Positions 17,058 to 27,773 of a stretch of DNA of 64,000 nt are shown piece after piece. Positions within the stretch are counted from its first letter, which is position 1; the number at the start of each line of letters is the position of its first letter. The position numbers and the translations under genes are program-made. The DNA comes from Pseudomarimonas salicorniae (GTDB taxonomy: Bacteria > Pseudomonadota > Gammaproteobacteria > Xanthomonadales > Xanthomonadaceae). The notes under the pieces were generated by a model that was not told the DNA's origin, made no database searches, and saw only the letters and a list, made by a program, of their open reading frames with translations. Location: contig NZ_JALNMH010000002.1 in the NCBI RefSeq assembly GCF_023156535.1, positions 186,001 through 250,000 of the forward strand. Reading direction: 5' to 3'.

Positions 17058-17311
17058 CCGAGAAGTCTCCACGCCAGCAGCCCGACCGCGGCCAGCAGGG
17101 CCGCGCCCACGCCGATGAGCAGACCACGGGCCATGCCAAGGGCGCCCTGCTGACGCTGCTGCAGGGCTTCGGCGCGCTCGTTGATGCGCTCGGCGCGCGC
17201 CCACTGCTGCCGATACAGCTCGAACTGCTCACGCTGAAGCGCCAGCGACGCCTGCTGGCCGTCGCGGATCTCGCGCAGCAGGGCGAGGATCTCGCCGCGT
17301 TCTTCGCTCAT
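17054..17311 (-). CDS. Small coiled-coil membrane protein
   Basis: 85 residues from ATG 17311 (an in-frame ATG at 17332 is the alternative). Residues 1-55 are charged and heptad-like (SEERGEILALLREIRDGQQ, Gln- and Glu-rich). Residues about 60-84 form one membrane helix (GLLIGVGAALLAAVGLLAWR) at the very C-terminus, so it is tail-anchored. I recognise no family. It follows sufS by 54 bases and overlaps the GNAT start, hence it belongs to the suf transcript. Confidence 0.7.
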   Translation of the reverse strand: MSEERGEILALLREIRDGQQASLALQREQFELYRQQWARAERINERAEALQQRQQGALGMARGLLIGVGAALLAAVGLLAWRLLG

Positions 17312-17365
17312 GGCCCCTCCCGGCCCAAACACGTCCGCATTCTATCCACGCGCGGCCGCCGTGGA

Positions 17366-18586
17366 TCAGGCCAGCATCCGCCGGACCTTGGCGATGCCGG
17401 CCACCAGCGCGTCGACCTCGGCCTCGGTGTTCCAGAACGCCAGCGAGGCCCGGCAGGTAGCCGGTACGCCGTAGAACTGCATCAGCGGATGGGCGCAGTG
17501 GTGGCCCGAGCGCATGGCGATGCCCTCGAGGTCGAGCAAGGTGGCGAGGTCATGGGCATGCGCGCCCTCGACGAGGAAGCTGAGGATGGCCGCCTTGTCC
17601 GGCGCGGTGCCGAACAGCTTCAGGCCGGGGACCTCGGACAGCTTGCCGGTGGCGTAGCGCAGCAGGGCCGCCTCGCGCTCGGCGATCGCCGGCATGCCGA
17701 TGCCGGAGAGGTAGTCCACCGCGGCGCCAAGCCCGATGAAGCCGGCGATGTTCGGCGTGCCGGCCTCGAACTTGTGCGGCGGGTCGTTGAACACGGTGCC
17801 GTCGAAGCGCACTTCCTTGATCATCTCGCCGCCGCCGAGGAAGGGCGGCATCGACTGCCAGTGCTCGCGCCGCGCCCAGAGACCGCCGGTGCCGGTCGGC
17901 CCGCACAGCTTGTGCCCGGTAAAGGCGTAGAAGTCGCAGCCGAGGCTGGCGACGTCGACCGGCTGGTGCGGCACCGCCTGCGAGCCGTCGATCACCGTGA
18001 ACACCCCGTTCCGCCGCGCCCGGGCGCAGATCTCGCGCACCGGATTGATCGTTCCGAGCACGTTGGAGACGTGGGTCAGGGCCAGAAGCTTCGCGCCCGC
18101 GGCCAGCTGGCGGTCGAGCGCCTCGATGTCGATCACGCCCTCGGGGCTGATCTCGACCGCCTCGATGCGCGCGCCGCAGCGCTGCGCGATCAGCTGCCAG
18201 GGCACGATATTGGCGTGGTGCTCCATGCGGCTGACCAGGATCACGTCGCCGCGCTGCAGCCTCGGCAGGGCGAAGCTGTAGGCGACCAGGTTGATCGCCA
18301 GCGTGGTCCCGGAGCACAGCACCAGATCGTCCGGCTGCACGTTGAGAAACCGCGCCAGCTTGCCGCGCGCGCCCTCGTACGCCTCGGTGGCCTCGGTGCC
18401 CAGGGCGTGGACCGCGCGGCTGACATTCGCGTTGTGCCGGCGGTAGAAGTCGTCCACCGCCTCGATCACCGCGGCCGGCTTCTGCGCGGTGTTGGCCGAG
18501 TCGAGGTAGACCAGCGGCTTGCCGTGGACCTGCCGCGAAAGCAGGGGAAAATCGGCGCGGATCGCGGTCCAGTCGGGCTTGCTCAT
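17366..18586 (-). CDS. sufS: Cysteine desulfurase SufS
   Basis: 406 residues, full length for a class II (SufS/CsdA) cysteine desulfurase. PLP attaches to Lys226 in FTGHKLCGPTG. The sulfur-carrying cysteine is Cys364 in RSGHHCAHP. The conserved ALGTEATEAYEGARGKLARF region is present. It takes sulfur from cysteine and hands it to the SufBCD scaffold; no sufE or sufU is seen here, so the sulfur acceptor must lie elsewhere. A REP palindrome separates it from sufD. Confidence 0.97.
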   Translation of the reverse strand: MSKPDWTAIRADFPLLSRQVHGKPLVYLDSANTAQKPAAVIEAVDDFYRRHNANVSRAVHALGTEATEAYEGARGKLARFLNVQPDDLVLCSGTTLAINLVAYSFALPRLQRGDVILVSRMEHHANIVPWQLIAQRCGARIEAVEISPEGVIDIEALDRQLAAGAKLLALTHVSNVLGTINPVREICARARRNGVFTVIDGSQAVPHQPVDVASLGCDFYAFTGHKLCGPTGTGGLWARREHWQSMPPFLGGGEMIKEVRFDGTVFNDPPHKFEAGTPNIAGFIGLGAAVDYLSGIGMPAIAEREAALLRYATGKLSEVPGLKLFGTAPDKAAILSFLVEGAHAHDLATLLDLEGIAMRSGHHCAHPLMQFYGVPATCRASLAFWNTEAEVDALVAGIAKVRRMLA

Positions 18587-18608
18587 CCCTGAATCCTCAT
18601 TGATTGCT

Positions 18609-18670
18609 GATCGCCAGCAAGCTGGCTCCTACATCGAAGCGGCCCCGTAGGAGCCAGCTTGCTGTCGATG
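18609..18670. repeat. REP-type palindrome, type A, inverted order, inside the suf operon
   Basis: GATCGCCAGCAAGCTGGCTC at 18609 comes first and GTAGGAGCCAGCTTGCTG at 18647 second, the opposite order of arms to the other copies. One arm has a base change (GCTGTCGATG). It fills the gap between the sufD stop and the sufS start and could form an mRNA hairpin there. Confidence 0.88.
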
Positions 18671-18685
18671 CTTGCTCCAACGCGC

Positions 18686-19966
18686 TCAATCGCCCAGCGC
18701 CTCCTGGAGCGCCGCCTCGGCGATGTCGCGCAGGCCATCGGACAGCTCGGACAGCAGCTCGAGGCAGAACGCCCGGGTCAACAGCGCCCGGGCCTGGGCC
18801 GCGGGCAGGCCGCGGGTGCGCAGGTAGAACAGCGCGGTGGGGTCGAGCCGGCCCACGGTGGCGCCGTGTGCAGCCTTGACCTCGTCGGCGTGGATCTCCA
18901 GCACCGGCTGGGTGTCGATCTCCGCCTCGTCGGACAGCAGCAGGTTCTTGTTCGACAGCATGGCCTCGGAATCGTCGGCCCCGGCGCGGATGCCGATGCC
19001 GCCGTGGAACGCCACCCGTGACTGATCGCGACCCAGCCCGCGCCAGGTCATCGCTGAGCGCGTGCCGCCGATCGCATGGTCGATGCCGAGCCGGGTGTCG
19101 ACATGCGAGGCGTCCTGCCCCAGCAGCACGCCGTCGGCCTGCAGCCGTGCCGCCGCGCCCTGCAGCGACACGTTCAGCTCGTGCCGCGACAGGCCGCCGC
19201 CCAGTTCCAGATCGAGCCGGCGATACTCGGCACCCGCCGCGACGGCGCCCTCGGTGCGCCGGAACAGGGCGCTGCCGGCCGACTCCTGCTGCAGGGCAAG
19301 CTGCTCCAGAAAGGCGCCCTGCGCGAGGTGAACGTGGAGCACGCTGCTGCCGAGATGGCGATGGCCACCGGCGCAGATCAGGTACTCGCACAGCGAAAGG
19401 CGCGCGCCCTCGCGCAGCTCCACCAGCGAGCGCAGGTGCCAGGACACATCGCTGTCCCTCGGCGTCGAGACGTGTACCCAGTGCACCGGAGCAGACACTT
19501 CGACGCCGGCCGCCAGCTGCAGCCAGAGGCCGTCTTCGGCGAGCGCGGCATTGGCCCGCGGAAACAGCGCGTCATCGCCCGCAAAGCGCTTGGCCAGCAC
19601 GGCCAGGTCGCGTGAGTCGCCCTCACCCAGCAGGGCCGAGAGCGGGCGCAGGCGGGCGCCCTCCGGCAGGCCGGTCAGGTCGGACAGGCCGGCATCGAAG
19701 CGGCCATCCACCAGCACCAGGCGCGGTGCCGGCAGCGAACGAATCCGCTCGACGGTGGCGGCCTCCAGCTGCGCACCACCTTCGGCGCGGAAGAAGGCGC
19801 GCTGGCCGAGCGCACGCAACGATGTGTACTTCCAGGGCTCCGAGCGCGGCCCGGGCAGGCCGTCACGCTGCAGGGCAGCCAGGGCCTCGCCGCGCGAGGC
19901 TGCGCTGCGCAGCGGCTCGGGGAGCGCCGCGTGCTGGGCGGCGAATGAATCGATCAGTCCCGGCAT
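18686..19966 (-). CDS. sufD: Fe-S cluster assembly protein SufD
   Basis: 426 residues with the SufB/SufD beta-helix core: PLHWVHV-like VHWVHVS, SSVLHVHLAQGAFLEQLALQ, and the C-terminal HGATVGRLDPTALFYLRTRG signature. The shorter length and weaker motifs separate it from SufB. It pairs with SufB and docks SufC to form the scaffold that builds clusters. It starts three bases after the sufC stop, in the usual B-C-D-S order. Confidence 0.95.
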   Translation of the reverse strand: MPGLIDSFAAQHAALPEPLRSAASRGEALAALQRDGLPGPRSEPWKYTSLRALGQRAFFRAEGGAQLEAATVERIRSLPAPRLVLVDGRFDAGLSDLTGLPEGARLRPLSALLGEGDSRDLAVLAKRFAGDDALFPRANAALAEDGLWLQLAAGVEVSAPVHWVHVSTPRDSDVSWHLRSLVELREGARLSLCEYLICAGGHRHLGSSVLHVHLAQGAFLEQLALQQESAGSALFRRTEGAVAAGAEYRRLDLELGGGLSRHELNVSLQGAAARLQADGVLLGQDASHVDTRLGIDHAIGGTRSAMTWRGLGRDQSRVAFHGGIGIRAGADDSEAMLSNKNLLLSDEAEIDTQPVLEIHADEVKAAHGATVGRLDPTALFYLRTRGLPAAQARALLTRAFCLELLSELSDGLRDIAEAALQEALGD

Positions 19967-19969
19967 GGC

Positions 19970-20731
<762 letters not shown>

Positions 20732-20802
20732 GGGGTTTGCCTTTCAGAACTTTCTGTTTTCACGGGCGGGATCTATCCCGCCGTTCGGATTCAACTCTCG
20801 AT

Positions 20803-20871
20803 CTGTAGGAGCCAGCTTGCTGGCGATCAGCGCTTTGAAGATTCCGATCGCCAGCGAGCTGGCTCCTACAG
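20803..20871. repeat. REP-type palindrome, type A, upstream of sufC
   Basis: CTGTAGGAG...CTCCTACAG inverted pair. It ends six bases before the stop of the 20877 gene and lies 71 bases upstream of the sufC start, so it is probably transcribed within the suf mRNA. Confidence 0.9.
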
Positions 20872-20876
20872 GGTGG

Positions 20877-21130
20877 CTACGCCGTGCCCGGCGCCCGGCG
20901 ACGTCGCGCCAGGTCGATAAGGCCGAAGATCGCCACGCCGGCCCAGACGGCTTCGAGCACTACGAAGGGGATGATCCCGCCCATCCAGGCGGCGATGCCG
21001 GCGATGCCGGCGCCGAGCAGGTTGAGCAGCAGATAGGCCAGCGACCGCTCGGAAAGCAGCCCGCGCTGGTTGGCGAAGAAGGCAATCAGCAGCAGCGTCA
21101 CGCCGACGCTGGCGACCCAGTCGGTCTCGC

Positions 21131-21134
<4 letters not shown>
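20877..21134 (-). CDS. CBU_0592-like small membrane protein
   Basis: 85 residues with three hydrophobic segments (about 7-24, 33-52 and 55-76) and a basic Arg-rich tail. The pattern [12 protein letters not shown], then [17 protein letters not shown] and [17 protein letters not shown], fits the CBU_0592-like domain of uncharacterised inner-membrane proteins. Its start overlaps the sufB stop by four bases, so it is translated with sufB. It interrupts the usual sufB-sufC order. No role in cluster assembly is known to me. Confidence 0.75.
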
Positions 21135-22570
<1,436 letters not shown>

Positions 22571-22583
22571 GAGCGTGTCCCGG

Positions 22584-23027
22584 TCAGTGGGCGGACAGTT
22601 GCGAAGGAATGAGTCGGCGCGTCGGCGCCGGATCGAGCATGTCGGCGAGCGTCACCGAGCGCAGCGCCGCCTCGACGGCGACGCTGATCCGCCTCCAGTT
22701 GGCGCGTACGCCACAGTGGGTCTCGTGGTCGCAGAGACCGTCGTGGAGCGAGCATTCGGTGACGCCGATGGGGCCTTCCATCGCGGTGACGATGTCGGCG
22801 ACGCTGATCTGCGCCGCCGGGCGGGCCAAACGGTAGCCCCCGCTGGCGCCCCGAAAGGACTCGACCAGCCCGGCCTGACCCAGCATCTTCAGCAGCTTGC
22901 TCACCGTCGGCGGCTCGAGCTTTGCGCGCGCCGCAAGGTCGCTGGCGCTGTGAATGCCGTCGGCCTGCTCGGCGAGCAGGGTCAGCACCACGGTGGCGTA
23001 ATCGGTGAGCTTGCTGATCCGGAACAT
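22584..23027 (-). CDS. Rrf2-family regulator of the SUF system
   Basis: 147 residues. An N-terminal winged helix ([40 protein letters not shown]) is followed by Cys92, Cys99 and Cys105 ([15 protein letters not shown]), the three-cysteine set that holds a [2Fe-2S] cluster in IscR-type proteins. This matches the gammaproteobacterial SUF regulator type that heads suf operons in xanthomonads. It should sense cluster status and control the operon from its own promoter. Confidence 0.93.
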   Translation of the reverse strand: MFRISKLTDYATVVLTLLAEQADGIHSASDLAARAKLEPPTVSKLLKMLGQAGLVESFRGASGGYRLARPAAQISVADIVTAMEGPIGVTECSLHDGLCDHETHCGVRANWRRISVAVEAALRSVTLADMLDPAPTRRLIPSQLSAH

Positions 23028-23058
23028 GGCTGGCGGAAGTCCGCTGGCTAATGTGGAC

Positions 23059-23079
23059 CAATATTGTACGGTTTACCGT
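23059..23079 (-). promoter_or_regulatory. Possible promoter/operator of the suf operon
   Basis: Upstream of the regulator start lie two adjacent palindromes: CAATATTG (23059-23066) and ACGGT-TT-ACCGT (23068-23079). On the minus strand they include TACAAT, a plausible -10 box, with only a weak -35 match upstream. The AT-rich patch stands out from the GC-rich surroundings. It could be the site of autoregulation by the Rrf2 protein; the match is by symmetry only. Confidence 0.4.
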
Positions 23080-23309
23080 GAATACTAGGTAGTGCCGGCC
23101 TGAAGTGGGGATGAAGCTCGGCAGACCGCTCGGCCGATCGGCGCCGATCCCGGACGATTGCGGCTTCGGCGCGGGTCACCGCGCCAGAGGTCGCCCGCCC
23201 GCCCCGTCGCAAGAGGAAAGCCGGCGGGTCCCGCCCCTCAGCCCTGTGGAGATGAGGGACATTCCTGCGTCTGCCCAAGGCGCGAAGAAGATCTTCCGCA
23301 AAACCCGAT
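23080..23309. other. Intergenic DNA, no gene recognised
   Basis: 230 bases between the suf promoter region and the composite repeat. Short frames cross it on both strands but none has protein features. The right end (AAGATCTTCCGCAAAACCCG) is shared with the left flank of the 11084 repeat. Confidence 0.4.
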
Positions 23310-23634
23310 TGTAGGAGCCAGCTTGCTGGCGATAGGCGCCACGGACGGGACGATCGCCAGCAAGCTGGCTCCTACACGCAACGGCTTTGCCAGGTCCGGC
23401 TTGCGCCGCAAAGCAGACCTTGCCGCAGTCAAATTGTGGGAGCGCCCTTGGGCGCGACCTCGGAAATCCGCGTTGGCCGCGGTCTGTGGTGAATCCGTAG
23501 CGCTGCGGTCGCGCCCAAGGGCGCTCCCACAGTCGGGTTTCGTCGCGCGTCGGCGAAGCCCCATAGGGTGTGCCTTCGGCGCACCGACACGGGCCTTCGG
23601 ACGGTACGCCCGGTGCGGCCAGCCGCACCCTATG
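23310..23634. repeat. Composite repeat copy 2: palindromes A, B and C in order
   Basis: Same structure and length as the copy at 11084-11408. A is 23310-23376, B 23436-23530 (GTGGGAGCGCCCTTGGGCGC with a better-paired return arm) and C 23562-23634 (CATAGGG...CCCTATG). The linkers match base for base over long runs (for example GGTGAATCCGTAGCGCTGCG). It lies between the dioxygenase gene, whose stop faces it, and the suf promoter region. Confidence 0.9.
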
Positions 23635-23701
23635 AATGTCTTCTTCGCGCCCGAGTCGAGTCTTTCCTTCCAGCCGCCTGGATAGCCTCCCGCCGATCGA
23701 T

Positions 23702-24352
23702 TCACACCGTCCGCAGCACCATCACGAAGCTCCCGGTCGGCACACCACCCTGCCCCGCCGGCGCGAAATCCACGATCAGCGAGCCGCGCTGCGCCTCCGG
23801 CACCGCGCCCAGCACCCGATCGATGTCGTTGAGCGGATCGCCCGCGAAGTACATTTGGGTGGTCAGCTCGTGGAAGCCGCGCCGGGCGACCTTGTAGTGG
23901 ATGTGCGGCGGCCTGGACCAGCCCTCTCCCACCGGATACGCGCCCGGTTTGATGGTGCGAACCCGGAACCGCCCCTCCGCATCCGTGGTCAGCCGCGCCC
24001 AGCCCTGGAAGTGCGGATCCAGCGGTGCCGGATTCGGGTCGCGCTCATGGGCGTAGCGGCCCTTGGCATTGGCCTGCCAGACGTCCACCAGCGCCCCGGC
24101 GATGGGCGCGCCGTCGACATCCACCACCTGACCCTCGACCTCGACCACCTCGCCCTCGGCGCGCTCGCTGTGACCCTCGATTCGGGTCATGTCGAGATCC
24201 TTGTCGGCCTGGTCCTTGCTCGGAAAGAAGGGGCCCTCGGTTTGCTGCGGCGTGGGGGTCGCGGCAGGCAGCGCGGCGCTCGCGGCGAGGGCTGCTGCGC
24301 CCAGGCTGGCCTTCATCAGTGCACGTCGGCTGATCGGACGGCTGGCTTTCAT
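23702..24352 (-). CDS. Tat-exported intradiol dioxygenase-like protein
   Basis: 216 residues. The N-terminus (ISRRALMKASLGAAALAASA) is a twin-arginine signal. The mature part has the intradiol ring-cleavage core with the four expected iron ligands: Tyr100 (AKGRYAHERD), Tyr139 (KPGAYPV), His150 and His152 (RPPHIHYKV). Cytosolic relatives cleave catechol or protocatechuate; the substrate of exported forms is mostly unknown. It starts 53 bases after P-K on the same strand and could be the last gene of the array transcript, or have its own promoter. Confidence 0.88.
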   Translation of the reverse strand: MKASRPISRRALMKASLGAAALAASAALPAATPTPQQTEGPFFPSKDQADKDLDMTRIEGHSERAEGEVVEVEGQVVDVDGAPIAGALVDVWQANAKGRYAHERDPNPAPLDPHFQGWARLTTDAEGRFRVRTIKPGAYPVGEGWSRPPHIHYKVARRGFHELTTQMYFAGDPLNDIDRVLGAVPEAQRGSLIVDFAPAGQGGVPTGSFVMVLRTV

Positions 24353-24405
24353 GTTGCGTCTCCCTCTGTGGCGTGCCTGTCGACACCGGCACGGGCGGCC
24401 TGCTG

Positions 24406-26250
24406 TCAGTCGCAGGCGAAATCCTCGTCACCGACCGGCCGGCACTGCGGCGGAAAGCCCTGCTCGCGCCAGTACTGCAACAGCCCGTTCTCGGTGACAT
24501 GTCGCTTGAAGGCGTCGGAGCGGCGGTAGGGCGTATTGACCGGCATCCAGGCGGTCCAGTTGACGATGCGGTGACTATGGTCGCCGAGAGCCACCAGCAG
24601 CCCCTCGATCTGCTGGTTCTCGGTCCCCTGCGCCCGCACCAGGTTGCCTAGCCGGGCACGCAGCACACTGTGGTCTGCCTGCGGATCGCCCAGCGCGTCG
24701 TACAGCTCGTCGAAGGCGTGCCAGCCGCGCAGCCCCGACAGGCTGCTGCCGACCAGGTAGAACGCCTCCCTCATTCCCAGCGCGCGGAGGGTGAACAGTC
24801 CCGGGATATTCGGGCTCAAGGCGCCCACCGCCGCGGCGGCCAGCATTTCCTCGCGCGCCTGCTCGAGGTCGCCGAGAATCAGCCAAGCGCCGGCCAGATT
24901 GCCACGGCAGGGCGAATAAACCGGGTCAATCTCGCGGCAGCGCAGAAAATCCTCCAGCGCTTTCGCGACGTGGCCGGCGCGGAACAGCGCATAGCCGCGC
25001 CAGTTCACCAGGTCGACATTGTTCGGCTGCGCCGCTAGCGCACGGCTGTAGCCGTCCATGAGCTCGGCATAGCTGGCTCCGCTGCCGCGGACGCCGCTCG
25101 CCATATCGATATCATGGGACAGGCTGACTACGCCGAGGGCGAGGGGGTGCTCCGGCTCGAGCGCGAGCGCCTGCCTCGCCAGTTCACGCCCGAACGCCCG
25201 CGTGGCCGCCGAGGACTCGCGCAGGGACACGCCGTACTCCGGGGCGATCACGAACACCGCGCCGCGCATGGCGAGCGCATCGGTGAACTCCGGGTCGATG
25301 CGCACCGCCTGATCCAGCAGGTCCGCAACGTGGTTGAACTCCACCCGCGCGAAGTATCGCGTCCGCGCCTGCAGGTAGAGCGCATAGGCTTCGACGCTGT
25401 CGGTGGTCTTGGCCGCTGTGGCGGTCTCGCCGATCTGCGCGCCGAAGTTGGCATTGATCGCCGCCACAATTGCGCGGGCGATCTCGTCCTGGATCTCGAA
25501 CAGGTTTTCGGTGCTGAGCGTGCGGTCGAAGGTCTCCGACCACAGATGCGAATCGGCCTCGGCGTCGATCAGCTGCGCGGTGATGCGGATGCGCTCGCCC
25601 GCCTTGCGCACGCTGCCCTCCAGCACATGGCGTACCTTCAGGGTGCGCGCGATGTCGGGAATGCCGATTCCCTGCTGGGCGCGGAACTGGAAAGAGGACG
25701 TGCGCGAGGCCACGCTCAGACCCTTGGCCGACACCAGCACGTTGAGGATCTCCTCGCTGATGCCCTCGGCGAAATAGGCCTGGTCGCCCTCGGGCGACAG
25801 ATCGGCAAAGGGCAGCACGGCGATGGACGCCGCCGAGATCCCTGACGCAGGAGGCGCGTCAGCTTCGGTTGTACGGGTCCGCACGTCGGCGGAAGGCGCT
25901 GCCGGGCTACGCGTCCAGTCGATCAGCAGCAGGGTGATGGCCAGCAGCGCGATGGCAAGCGTTGCGATGTCCAGCTTGCGGGTGGTGGCGTGCCCCGCTG
26001 TGCGATCACCGCGCGGGATCTCGCTGTCGCGCTTCAGGCCCTCTGGCGTCAGCTCGTAGATCCAGCTGAACACCAATACCGGGATGAACCCCAACGCGAG
26101 ACCCACCACCAGCACCCGCAGCACCCAGTCCGGCGTGGCGAAGATCGGCAGCAGGGTCTCGGCGATCTGGATCAGCAGCCAGGCGGTGACGACGTAGAGA
26201 CCGGCGACGCGGATCACGTTGCGGCGACGAAGTTCGGCAAGAAAGCTCAC
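24406..26250 (-). CDS. P-K: TolB-N/FlgO-like TPR membrane protein (array member 11)
   Basis: 614 residues. The family head AELRRRNVIR is cytoplasmic. Helices lie at about 14-36, 42-64 and 94-111. A COG5616-type TolB-N/FlgO-like domain runs from about 141 (SIAVLPFADLS) through GISEEILN, SVASRTSSF, VLEGSVRKAGERIRITAQLI and HLWSETFDR. TPR-like helices fill about 270-560 and include LRCREIDPVYSPC, a cysteine pair also seen in P-J and P-F. It ends with YWREQGFPPQC and a second cysteine ten residues on. By the positive-inside rule the large part faces the periplasm. The start overlaps the D1 stop by four bases. It is the last P gene of the array; function unknown. Confidence 0.82.
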   Translation of the reverse strand: MSFLAELRRRNVIRVAGLYVVTAWLLIQIAETLLPIFATPDWVLRVLVVGLALGFIPVLVFSWIYELTPEGLKRDSEIPRGDRTAGHATTRKLDIATLAIALLAITLLLIDWTRSPAAPSADVRTRTTEADAPPASGISAASIAVLPFADLSPEGDQAYFAEGISEEILNVLVSAKGLSVASRTSSFQFRAQQGIGIPDIARTLKVRHVLEGSVRKAGERIRITAQLIDAEADSHLWSETFDRTLSTENLFEIQDEIARAIVAAINANFGAQIGETATAAKTTDSVEAYALYLQARTRYFARVEFNHVADLLDQAVRIDPEFTDALAMRGAVFVIAPEYGVSLRESSAATRAFGRELARQALALEPEHPLALGVVSLSHDIDMASGVRGSGASYAELMDGYSRALAAQPNNVDLVNWRGYALFRAGHVAKALEDFLRCREIDPVYSPCRGNLAGAWLILGDLEQAREEMLAAAAVGALSPNIPGLFTLRALGMREAFYLVGSSLSGLRGWHAFDELYDALGDPQADHSVLRARLGNLVRAQGTENQQIEGLLVALGDHSHRIVNWTAWMPVNTPYRRSDAFKRHVTENGLLQYWREQGFPPQCRPVGDEDFACD

Positions 26251-27032
26251 TGAGCACCCTCCTGCGCGAGCCTGCGAAGCCCATCAAGCGCGCCAAGATT
26301 GAACAGGGTCAGATCGCTGAGCCGGGTATCCATATCCGCGATCCGAAGGCGCAGCAGCGGCAGCAACGAGGGCTCGCTACGCAGCGCGGCCGCTGCGGAA
26401 GCGATCGACTCGATCGGCAAATCGACCTTGCAGGGGTAGTCGAGCGAATCCTTGACCCCTGCATAGTCACCCACCTCGATCAGGCGATCCCCGCAGTCTT
26501 TCGCCAGCTGGCGCTGTACCCGATAGGGCAGCAAGGTACGGAAGACGCCGCGATAGCGGGAGGCGACGCCTTCATCGCGCAGCGTGTCAAAGATGACGGC
26601 GGTGTAGGCGCCCGTCGCAGCTTCCCTCAGCTCAGGATCGCGAATCAGGGCGAAGGTGCCGGTCGAGATCAGCTCGTCATAGGTCGCACGCTGCGCCGGC
26701 ACGCCCAGGTACTGGGTGGCGCGATAGGCGCTGATGACCAGGTCTTCATCCGAGAGCAGGGCTGTACCGTCCAGCGCGTCGGCGGCGCGCTCGGCATGCG
26801 CCAGCACGTCGGTGTAGTACTCCAGCAGGTACTGATACTTCCACGCCTCGACCCGAAGGTCGGCCTTCAGTCTCGCAGTGAACTCGGTCGAGCGCTGGTC
26901 GTCCGCAAGGTCTTCATTCCAGTTGGCCACCTGGATACCGAGAAACACGCCGAGCACCAGCAGCACGAACTCCACCGACACCGAGGCCCAGTTCTGCTCG
27001 CGCAGCCCCTCCACGAACCGCCGCAGGATCAT
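26247..27032 (-). CDS. D1: DUF6090-like single-span membrane protein
   Basis: 261 residues. A basic amphipathic start (MILRRFVEGLREQNW) leads into one membrane helix (about 18-38, SVEFVLLVLGVFLGIQVANW) ending in NWNE, the hallmark of DUF6090-like proteins. The remainder is mostly helical and predicted periplasmic, with two cysteines (DCGDRL and YPCKVD). No enzyme motif is seen. It overlaps D2 upstream and P-K downstream by four bases each, so it is made together with them. Confidence 0.75.
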   Translation of the reverse strand: MILRRFVEGLREQNWASVSVEFVLLVLGVFLGIQVANWNEDLADDQRSTEFTARLKADLRVEAWKYQYLLEYYTDVLAHAERAADALDGTALLSDEDLVISAYRATQYLGVPAQRATYDELISTGTFALIRDPELREAATGAYTAVIFDTLRDEGVASRYRGVFRTLLPYRVQRQLAKDCGDRLIEVGDYAGVKDSLDYPCKVDLPIESIASAAAALRSEPSLLPLLRLRIADMDTRLSDLTLFNLGALDGLRRLAQEGAQ

Positions 27033-27772
27033 CGTGCGGTCTCCGCGTCGATCAGGTCGAGGATATCTTCGACCAGCGCCAGTTGCAGTTCGCGCTGACC
27101 CGAGGAGTTGATGGCGTAGCGCTGCAGCAGGTCGATCGCGACCGTGAAGTCGCGGTCTGCGCGCATGCCCTCGAGGTCATAGCCCAGCACTTCAATGCGG
27201 ATGGAGGAAAGCGCGGTCGGGTCGCGGACCGTGCGGCTGTTGAAGTAGCGACGGACCGTGGGGGACTGCTGGATCAGGTTGTCGGCGGTCACTCTGGACA
27301 CCTCCTGCAGGACGCCCAGCAGGCGGTCGTACTCGGCAAGGCTGTCGCGCAGCGCCGGGTTGGCGATGTAGCTGAGCTGCCCCTCCGAGCGCATTTCGAC
27401 ATAGGTCGCCGGCAGGGGCGGTGGGATCCTCAGCGAGGTCAGGGCATTGTAGGCGCGAGAAAGGCGTTCTTCGTCGACGGGTTGGTCTCGCGTGACATCG
27501 CTATCGGCGTCCGCCAGCTCAAGCAGGTAGTCCCCACCGTCCTCGGCATCGCGGTAGATCGCGAAGTGCTCGCGGATGCGGTCGCGGATGCCCTCGAAGT
27601 CGACGCGCAGGCGTTCCATGTACTGCGCCTGGCGAGCCACCTGCTGCCGATCCTCGTTCCAGTTGGCCACCTGGATGCCGAGGAACACGCCGACGATCAG
27701 CAGCACGAACTCGATCGCGATCGCGGCCCAGTTCTGTTCTCGGAGCTGTTGGGCAATGCGGCGAAGGATCAT
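27029..27772 (-). CDS. D2: DUF6090-like single-span membrane protein
   Basis: 247 residues from ATG 27772, one base after the P-J stop; a longer frame upstream is only the shadow of P-J. MILRRIAQQLREQNW, helix about 18-38 (FVLLIVGVFLGIQVANWNED), then a helical periplasmic domain with a YVEMRSEGQLSYIANPALRD segment. That segment corresponds to YDELISTGTFALIRDPELRE in D1 and YQELVSAGEIGLF in D3: a conserved Y-x-E-[LM]-x-[ST]-x-G motif. D1 and D2 are adjacent paralogs with overlapping ends. Confidence 0.75.
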   Translation of the reverse strand: MILRRIAQQLREQNWAAIAIEFVLLIVGVFLGIQVANWNEDRQQVARQAQYMERLRVDFEGIRDRIREHFAIYRDAEDGGDYLLELADADSDVTRDQPVDEERLSRAYNALTSLRIPPPLPATYVEMRSEGQLSYIANPALRDSLAEYDRLLGVLQEVSRVTADNLIQQSPTVRRYFNSRTVRDPTALSSIRIEVLGYDLEGMRADRDFTVAIDLLQRYAINSSGQRELQLALVEDILDLIDAETAR

Positions 27773-27773
27773 G

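Noticed and set aside
23158-23705. Open frames across the composite repeat (also at 10977-11567 and 55390-55983)
   Set aside because: They translate repeat DNA; similar peptides appear in all three copies because the DNA is repeated, not because of coding selection.
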